Source of the DNA: Thermothelomyces thermophilus ATCC 42464
Taxonomy: Eukaryota > Ascomycota > Sordariomycetes > Sordariales > Chaetomiaceae
NCBI RefSeq assembly: GCF_000226095.1
Contig: NC_016477.1
Coordinates: forward strand, 248,001 to 312,000
Reading direction: 5' to 3'
DNA length: 64,000 bases
The position numbers and the translations under genes were made by a program. Of this stretch, positions 55,083 through 64,000 are shown piece after piece; the first letter of the stretch is position 1, and each line of letters starts with the position of its first letter. Below the pieces are notes generated by a model. It worked only from the letters and a program-made list of their open reading frames with translations, was not told the DNA's origin and made no database searches.

Positions 55083-58000
55083 ACCAACCCTCTAAGGCAC
55101 CACTCAGCACCTCCAGAACCAAACCTCCGTCTGGTCAGATCGAGAGGAGCTTTGGCTCAAAAAGTCTAGGGCGTCCGAGTATTCGCGGTTACAGTAGGCA
55201 AGTCCGACTATCTAGACGGCAACGACGATAGGGACAAAGGCGGCAGTAGTGATATTCCTCTAGATAGACGTAGAAGAGTCTACTTACGTGGAAAAAGATA
55301 TCCCTAACTTATAAAGGAAAGAAGAACTATATCCTACTACTCTAATCTATTAGAGTAAACGAGTATTAAAAGCTATCTATTATCCTTTTCTATCTATCTA
55401 GCGCCCTTAGATAGATAACCCTTATTTATATCTATTATATATAGTAAAGCTCTATAGAACCGGAAAAATAAAACTATACCTTATATCCCTCTAGTTATAT
55501 TAAGAACTCCTAGCCCTAGTCTATACTTCTCCTTCGAATTCGCCCTAAGGCTCCTACTAGCGAATTTAGACCTAAAACCTTACTTATATTCCTTATAATG
55601 CCTAGCCTACTTAGCTCTACTATTACCTTTAGGCAAGGGCCGTTTCTTAGATGCCTAACGCCTTTGCTAAGCTTTTACTTTGGTATCTAGCGTATCCTAG
55701 CCTATAAACTATGGTAGGTATTTAGGAACTAGCTTAAGATCTTTAGGCCTTAAATATTCGAATAGTAGGGGCCGAGTCTATTTGGTAGGATTATCGTTAG
55801 GACGACATTAATAAGCCTATCCTTTCTTAATAGCTTAGGTTAAGCATATCTCTTATATCTATACTAGCTTACTTAGCTTTGTCTTAGTCTGACCAGGTAG
55901 CTATTATATTACTAGAGGCGCCTACTTAACTAGTTACTACTATTACGGCCTTAAAGGTTTTCCTTAGCCTTCTATAGTTATAACTTACTCCTCTACCTAT
56001 TCTACTATACGCTAGTGGATAGCTATCCTTAGCTTATAAAGGTACTTAAGTACCTATTAGAGTAGCTAAGGCAGCCTAAGTCCCTTAGGCGCCTTGCTAA
56101 GAAACCGCTAGATAGTATTATCTAGGGGGACCTAACGATCCTTCTTTATAACTAGTTACTCCTTTATTAATAGTAGGTTATCTTCTCCTTCTTTTATCTG
56201 GATAGAGATAACCGATTTTACCTATCCTAGCTAAAGCTATAGCTATGAAACTAGTAGCCTATAAAGTAGCTTATCTATAGGCTACTTAGGTAATTAATAG
56301 GGGTAGATATCCCCCTAAGGGTTCTTTAGCTTTTCTAGCTAGAAGGAGCTATTAGGTAGATAGCCTGGAGCTATCTAGATTATTCCAAGCTAGAGCGTTA
56401 ATATCTTATTCTTAGCCTCTATTACTTTTAGCCCTATATATAGATAGCCTTTTTGCTAGGGGAGCTTAAGCTATACCTTATCTCCTTATTAAATCTCTTA
56501 GAAGTAGAAGTAATAGAACTTAATAACCTAGACGCTATATTCCTACTAGCCTTTTTACTTTGATATTATCTATACTATTAGCTAGTATATATAACCTCCG
56601 GGCGGTAGAAAAAGAAAACTAGGGAGAATGACCTTATCTTATAGAGTCTTAAATAGATCTTTTCGACTTTACTTATCGGAAGGGTAGGAGTCTATATAAT
56701 AGAGATAGAACTTTATCTAGTTATATATAGCTATAGCTTAATATAATCATTGTAAGTAGTAAAGGATTACCTAGAATTGTTTTCCGGCCGTGTCCTTCTA
56801 TTTTTATAAGAGTAGTATCAACTATTTAAGCTTTAAGTCGCTAACGGCCTCTAGAAGAATATGGATATATAGCTTATAAGATACTAATATATATTAAAGT
56901 AGGTTTAAGAGGTTATAGCTATTTAGGTATTCCTTTCTTAATATAAACCCTTTAATATTATATAGGCTTATAGTAATATTATATTAATATTAGCTAAAGT
57001 ATATTTTCCCCTAGCTATATAACCTAGTATATGAGGGAAATAGGTAACTAACGATCTACTTATTAATCTCAAGGCTAGGACTTATAAGCTACTCTAGCCT
57101 TCTAATTACGACTTCCCTAAGGTAGGGAATAGGCCTAATATATAGTTTATTAAAGAGCTTCTAGGTATTACTACTCCTAGAGTAGTTAGCGATTTCTTCC
57201 CCCGGAACCTAAGTTATAAGGAGGTACCAAAGAAAGAGCCTTAGGATTTTAGGATCTTCCCTTAAGAGGAGTAAAGATAGTCCTATACTTGGTTAGCTTA
57301 GCCCTCTAATTAGAGGGAGAGGAACCGATCTTTCTCTTCTTCTTCGATCTAACTCCCTAATGTTATCCCTATACGTGTTTGCCGTTAGGAGACTTATATA
57401 GAGTCGCTTAAAACCTAGACTATTAATATTTAGAAAGGAATTGCTCGGAGAAATACTTACCTAACAATACCTAGCCATCTAACTAGGTAGAGAAGACATT
57501 TTGTTTAGTGTTTTTATAAGTTAGCGATTTATAATTTATAGTTATTAGTTATAGAAAAGAGAGAAGAGAAGAGGGTTAAGTTAGGGGTATTCATAGACCT
57601 TTTAGTTCCTCTTAGACGCTTTCCTTATCTAGCTATTCTAAGCTATATTTACTAGTTCTAGTACTATCTGATAGGTAACTATATTAGCCTCTATATAACT
57701 AGGTTATTCTTTATTATAACCCTAAGGAATAATCTTGACTTATATTTTATCTAGTAATAATAAAGGAGTATAATCTATTATATAATAGGTTATTTTAGCC
57801 TAAGTATACCTTCTTCGAATAGAAGTCTAATAGTTCTAGTACCTTAACTATTAAATCGTTTAAAGGATAAGTATCTTTCTATTTCTCTTTAAACTTCTTC
57901 CTACTCTTTTACCTTTTTAACTAACTCTTACTTATAATTGTCTTCCTTTATTTAGATAGCTAGTACTACTTCTTCCTATATTACTTTCCCTTTAAACTTG

Positions 58001-59100
58001 CTATAAGCTTCTATAAGCAAGTTCGACTACTATATCTATTGAAAGAGTTAAACGCTAGAGATATAAATCCTCTATCTAGAAAGATATAGAAATTGACAAG
58101 GATACTAAGCCTATACTTCCCTTAATAACTAACCGACTAGTAGATTTAATAACTACCTAGGATAATCGGTTTCTTATACCTCCTAAGTTTATATAGGTAG
58201 TAAGAGTAGCTTACCTAGAAGATCCCTTAATACCTTTAGATTACCTAGAGATAGCCTTAATATAATACTAGTACAAATTGTTCCTTTTATATTATAGATT
58301 CTTCTTTATTAAGCACCCTAAGATATAGGTAGTTCTATATATTTGCTAAGAGCTAAACCCTAATCCTGATGCCTTAGAGTAGATATTTAGAATCCTAAGA
58401 CTCGCTCCTACCTATATAGAATTCTTCTATACCTATAAGGGAGCTCTAGCAAAGCGGTTATACCTGGTTTTCATAGAAATCAATAACGGTAGTCCGTTTA
58501 GTTAGTAGATTTATACTATAGTTACCTACTAGGCCCAAGTTCTTGGTTTATTTATCTAGGTATTTAGAGATATATAAGAATAACTTCCTCTCTCTAGTTA
58601 GAAGAAGAGCTAATCAGGGATATAGGAATCTGGTACTATACTAAGCCTACGAATAGTCCTATCGAAGGTCGATAACTAAGGTTACCCCTCTGAGGAATAA
58701 GAAGCCTGTTACTATTTACATTATATAGCTATTCTATAGCTACGTTTTAATAGGTCCTATCCTAGATAGACGGTATAGAAACTGCTACTAGAGTGATAAG
58801 AAGTGCTTATAGGAAGATATAGTTAACGATAGCTCCTAAGATCCTAACTCTTGACTTATAGGTTAGGCTAAATTTGACCTTAATAGCTAGCTAAAGAATG
58901 TCTAGCTAGTAATGTAGAAAAAGAGCTCTCTAATTTTAATAGATTTAGACGATATGGTTAGGGATTAATAGGTAGCTTATAAACAGGGTAAATAGTAATT
59001 ATAGGTAGGGAATTAGGAATTTAGGGAAAAAGAGGCAAAGGTAGTATAGAAAAGGGGTAATTAGGGGTTTAGGTAGTAAAGAGTAAATAGAAGTAAAATC
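55083..59100. mobile_element. Unclassified RIP-damaged repeat sequence
   Basis: About 4 kb of TpA-rich sequence with no domain I can name. The first 240 bp (55090-55330) are markedly less mutated. From about 55105 to 56160 one plus-strand frame stays readable if TAG/TAA are taken as mutated CAG, CAA or TGG codons. The other strand of 56100-56600 is also readable in that sense, so orientation is not certain. It is probably the remains of one or more further transposons. Confidence 0.45.
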
Positions 59101-62100
59101 AAATAAGGTTAACTTATACTTCTATTAATAGTTTAAAAGTTAAACTCCGGGTGGTTTCCCTCTAGTTAGTTTAACTATAAGCTCCTACCATTGCTATCGT
59201 TACTCTTAGGCTTTAGACCTAGTAAGCTAGTCGCTTAGTTATAGTTACCTAGTTTATCTAAGAGCTTCCTCTTCTACTACTACTTTTTTAAATACCTCTA
59301 GTAATAAAGAACCTACTTAGCTCTAGGGGTTCTACTTACCTAGAAAACTATTAGATTCGTCGGCTTTAAGCTAAACTCTATCCTCCTTAAAAAACTTCTT
59401 AACGTGGTTTATAGAATATAGTATCCATATAATTATACCGTTAAGAGTCTCTAGGTGGTAGGTATTTCTATTCCTAACTTCTCGGACCTAGTACAGGCTA
59501 TACTACTAGTATTAAAGTTTTCGAAACGAGCTTATATCGATCTGCCAAATGTTATTATAAACTAGAACAAGATCACTTACCTTGACTTAGGCATTCTCGG
59601 CTCTAAACTTATAATAATAGGCTTTGTTTCGGTGTTTAGCTATTTTTCGTCTAGCTTTGGTAACTTTTTTAGTAGTAACTTCTAGATCAAATTCTATATT
59701 AAGTAGTACCTTAGTATAGAGTTCTAATAATTATAGATAGGCTTTTATTTAATTCTCCCTATCTAATTAGGTAGCTATAGAGTCCTAGTAAAGAATTCGC
59801 TAGGTAGGGATATCGTTTTTAATCGGGCTAATAGGATTATAGTTATAGATGAAGTTAAAGGGTAAGCAGCTATAGCTATTTCGAACGGTAATATAGTTAG
59901 TATATAGGATATAAGGAAGAAGCTATTACTAGTTCTTTCTAGTCCCCATAGTCATCTTTGCTAAGGTAGCTATAATAGGTATATACCTAGCCTTACTAAT
60001 ACTATTAGCCCTAGAGTTATAAGGAGAAATAATAATACGTTTTACTCCTAGTTCTTCTAGGATAGCTTTCGCTTCCCTTTTAAATTTAGATCTCCTATTA
60101 ACGACTATAACTATTAGGAGTCCCTAACAAAGGAGAATGTTATGGTTAATAAAGTTCTTTACTACTCTAGCTAACTTATTAGGTAGGACTTTGGCTTCTA
60201 CAAATCCTATAAGATCGTTATACGCCTTAAGGAGGAAACAAGGCTTCCCCCTCTGGTTAGGGGGTATAAACTAGATATCTAAGTGCCATTTCGTAAATAG
60301 GATTAGAAAAGGTTCTGAATATAAATGTACTTCCTTAAATCTTTTAGTATCCTATGCCTAACACTCTAGGTAGGTATAAATCTACTCTGCTATATTAGCG
60401 TATATTCCCTTCTAGTAATAGTAGTTAATGACCCTTTAGTAAGTAGCTTCTTTACCCTTATAGCCTATCTTATTATAGTAAGCTTAGAAAATTCGTTGCC
60501 TTTCTTCTAGGGTATCTATCATATAGTAAGGATTCTAGGTATTGTTTGCTAGCTAAAGGAATAGATAGCCCTTGTCTACCAAATATTTAAGCGCTTCCTT
60601 CTTAAACAGATGTCGCTACTAGTATAGTCGGATAGCTATAGGTTCTTCTAGAGTGGCTAAGTACTATATGATAGCCCTAGAGTATTTGGAATATCCTTCT
60701 TTAAGGTTTAGGTCTATAGGTTCGGGAGGATCGCTAATACGGTTAATATAGATTTATACGTTAACCTAATTATTAATATCCTCCTTGTTTGCTTTCTCTA
60801 TCTAGTTAGACAGACTAGGAGGCTTCTATAAAAGCCTATTAGTAATAGCGTTTTTAGAACCTAGAATATACTTAACCTTAAAGTCAAATAGCCGAATCTA
60901 TATAATCTACTATATTATTAAGGCTCCTAGTATATTACTAACTATATTATTTAACTAGTAAACTAGGATAAGAGCGTCTATTTCTATAATAAAGTAAATG
61001 CTAAAGAGGTACCATTGGAAACGTTTTAATAGGAAAAGTAGTCTATAGAGCTCCTGTTTAGTAAGGTTGTATCGCTTCTCTACCTTAGACTATATCCTAC
61101 TCTCAAACTGGTATAGGTGCCTCTTCTTATTAGGGCCGACTTATTTAATAACTCCCCCCTAACCGAAAAGACTTATATTAGTCATTAGATATATCTAACT
61201 ATATCCAAGGTTATCGAAAGTAAGTAGTATAAGGACTAGGGTAGTAGTTATTCGAGTTTAGAGTTCCTTTATAGCCTACTATTAAGTAGGGCCTTATTCC
61301 TAACAGGCATTCTTCTTTATTAGGTTATATAACGGCTAAGTAATTGTAGTAAAATGCTCTATCTAGATCCGGTAGTAGCTAACGATCCCTAGGAAGGTAT
61401 AAACATCCTTTAAATCTGAATAGGAAGTCTACTTAAGGATTTTCGCAACTTTAGCATTGTCAGGTAGTCGCCCTTTAGGTATATAGAGGTAGCTAAGTAA
61501 TACTACTTATAGGCGGCACTATTAGAATTTCCTAGCTATAATGATAGCTCTAGCAAGTTTAGCGTTTAGGAGGACTACGTTAACATTTTAGAGGTATTTA
61601 ACTACGAACTTCCGTAACCTAGGGATAACTTCTTCCTTATTATAGTTAGACTATAGCCCCTTTATGTAGATATTATCTAGGTAAATATAATAGATATCTA
61701 GAATTAGGTTCTAGAAGATCCGGGTTATTGCTCGTTAAAACTAGGTAATAGAGTTTGTTCTACCTATAGGGAGAGTATATATCTAGAAGAGGCTAATAGG
61801 CATTTAAAAGGTAGTAAGATCCTGGCTCCGTTCGTCAAGGCTAACTTGGTTATACCCGGAAAATAGGTCTAAAAGGGAGATAACTTTATAACCCTTAAAG
61901 TCTTTACTAAATTCCTCTATAGCTAGTAATATAAATATATTCTATATAGTTATAACGTTAGCTTTCTAGGTATCATTAATTAGCCAGAGACCGCTATCCT
62001 TTTTAAGGACTAGGAACTAGTTATTACGGTAGCTCTTATAGTCAGGCTTAATGATCCTACGCTAGACCTACTACTTTAGGAGGTTAATAACCTTTAGTAT

Positions 62101-64000
62101 TAACGGCTTTAGAATAAGAATACTCTTTAATTGCTACGCTATATAAAGAATAGTCTAGATAACCTAAAGAGGGACAATGTTAGGGTAAATCTGCCTACAT
62201 TTAATAAAATCCTATATTAGGGCGGCCTCCCTATTCTATAGGACCTATATAAAGAGTTCCTTTTCCTAGTTAAATAGAAAGCTTCCTATAGATGTAAGTA
62301 GCGTATTAAGCCGTTTAGCTATAAGCCGTATCCTAGGCTCTAGGTCCGAAAACTATAGTATAATAAAGCTATCCTACTCTAACCTAAACTTTATCCTTTT
62401 AATAGCTTTCCCTAGGCACCGCTCCTACTAATTAAGGTTACTATTAGGTACCGAACTATCGCTAATTACTATATCTATAAGGTAAACTTTTCTAGCTATA
62501 GACTTTCGTATAGTAAACGTCCGTACCTCCTATAATCCTTTTCTGACCTCTAATACAAGTTTCCTAAACGTTTTCCGTCTATCTAGACGGCCGGGCTTGT
62601 CCGTTTCGCCTTCCGTTTCCTAGTATCTCTGTTTTAAAGTGTCCTATCTAGTAAGATAAAATATCGAAACTTTAGTAAATATATCGATAAGAGGTAGGTA
62701 AGAAATTCTTAATATTATATTAAAAATAGCTTCATTAGCCTAATTATTAAGAAATCTAAGTAGAATTTTGCCGTTCTAAATGTTAGCAAATATAGGGGTA
62801 GTGGTAGTCATCATAATTAGATACTAGAGTTTGTCTTCTATAAGTTAATATTTTCTTTCGAACGTTATTTTAGCTATGATGTCTAAGATAACTAACGCTT
62901 TAATTAATTTATTCTTAGTAATAATATTTATTATAATTGGACGGCTAACTTTATGATGAAACGTTAGGCTTATATTATAGATAAATAGTATACCTAGTAA
63001 GATTTAGTAGCTACTAGTATCCTTATCTAAAATAAAGAAATGCTTATAGATTAAGATAGCCCTTAAGATAATTATATTAACCGTTTCCCTAGTAAACAGC
63101 CTATTATTATAAAGACTCTAGGAAATTATTATTATTATCTATATAGGGAGATAGTATCTTTATACCAGGCTAAGGGTAATTATATTATACTTAGATCTAG
63201 TATTAATTAGACTAAGTATCTTCTTACCCCTTAGATCTTTAAAGTTATAATAGAGCATTAGTAACGTATATATCCATATAAGTATACCTATCTGGATCTT
63301 CTAACTAGTAAAGAGTATATAGATTAGAGCCTAGAAGGATGTTTCGATTCCTTTTAAATCTAGCTAGTCTTACTATCTAATAAGGTAGTCGCTCTAGAAC
63401 CTATCTATTATAACGGCTTACTAGCTATTACTAGTAACCCCTAGAAATACTAAAACTGTAATTATACACTCTTCTCCCTTAACGTTATTCTATCCACCTA
63501 GATAGCTAAAGTATATCTTAACCTCTTATAGCGCTCTCCCTTTTATTTATAAAGCTAGCTTATTAGGGAAGGGAATAGCCGAGCCCTTATACTCGATTAC
63601 CTCCTAAGGACTTTTATAATCTTACTTAAGAAATATAATTAGTATATTCTTAAACGCTAGGGAGATCCCTAAGACCTCGTCGATAGTAAGTATCTTTACT
63701 TAAAGAGCCTTATTAACTAGAGAGAGTATATTGTAGGCTACGTTTTCCTTAGTCGATTTCTCTAATTCCCTAAAGCGAATAGTTCATTTCCATCTAGCTA
63801 GGGGGAGAACTCCTTTACTAGCTAGATTAATAGCCCTCTTAGTAGTAGCTATAACCCCTTAGCTTATAGCTAGAAGGTAAGCTCTTCTTATTTCTATATT
63901 CCTTTTTAATAATCGAATAGTCTTTACTTTATTAATCCCCTCTTACCTAATAGGATCTTATATTAGCTTGTCTTTTATTTTCATAAAATAATGCTTTATA
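59100..64000 (-). mobile_element. RIP-mutated Ty3/gypsy retrotransposon, minus strand, partial
   Basis: Minus-strand reading through stops gives, from right to left, a gag/protease region (about 62300-64000, poorly preserved) and then reverse transcriptase (about 61550-62250: KDGGLRLINDTQKANVVTIQ, SLLDLFSGYNQV, YYIYLDNIYIKG). RNase H follows (about 60830-61120: YNLTKQELYRLLFLLKRFQW, IRLFDFKVKYILGSKNAITN). Integrase comes last (about 59900-60650: FTKWHLDIQFIPPNQRGKPC, ELGVKRIIISPYNSRANSIS). RT then RNase H then integrase is the Ty3/gypsy order. It is not the same family as the 46372-53927 element. The 5' LTR lies beyond the window; the 3' LTR was not located. Confidence 0.75.

Noticed and set aside
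1-64000. CRISPR array, operon, phage or bacterial defence system
   Set aside because: No spaced direct repeats of array type. Genes have spliceosomal introns and the repeats are RIP-mutated retrotransposons, so the DNA is fungal nuclear.

Overview
The window looks like nuclear DNA of a filamentous ascomycete. A GC-rich gene island of about 43 kb (roughly 2.4-45.4 kb) carries genes with short GT-AG introns. Repeat-induced point mutation (RIP) wreckage flanks it on both sides (1-2.3 kb and 45.5-64 kb). The wreckage is very rich in TpA, and TAG/TAA stops interrupt recognisable retrotransposon frames. The protein families and the RIP isochores suggest Sordariomycetes, possibly Chaetomiaceae; that placement is inference, since no marker sequence was searched.

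I reconstructed sixteen protein-coding genes. In order and strand they are: urk1 uridine kinase (-), gid8-type CTLH protein (+), complex I NDUFS4-type subunit (-), ATP synthase subunit f (+), a 1249-aa disordered RGG protein (+), a PLP aminotransferase (+), RNase H2 subunit C (-), a cyclopropane-fatty-acid-synthase-like methyltransferase (+), REX4 exonuclease (-), ESA1 MYST acetyltransferase (+), MCM6 (+), a secreted multi-domain NodB deacetylase (-), TRS85 (+), CHM7/CHMP7 (+), RAD18 (-) and INCENP/Sli15 (+). For every multi-exon gene the exon lengths sum to a multiple of three and the splice phases match.

The left flank is the 3' part of a RIP-mutated LINE, ending in a (TAA)n tail. The right flank holds a second copy of the same LINE in the same orientation. 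That copy is split by a complete, RIP-mutated Ty3/gypsy chromovirus (46372-53927) with two 428-bp LTRs and a 5-bp GGAGG target duplication. Next come about 4 kb of unclassified RIP-damaged sequence and then a minus-strand Ty3/gypsy element that runs off the window end.

The genes are mostly housekeeping and do not form an operon or a secondary-metabolite cluster. The clearest functional link is the divergent pair of oxidative-phosphorylation genes (complex I subunit and ATP synthase f), which share a 397-bp promoter with five CCAAT/ATTGG boxes. Several genome-maintenance genes (rnh203, esa1, mcm6, rad18, INCENP) lie near each other, probably by chance. I found no RNA gene, no CRISPR array and no convincing new defence-type system. 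The least explained items are the three-repeat deacetylase, the RGG protein and a RIP-broken reading frame at 55.1-56.1 kb.
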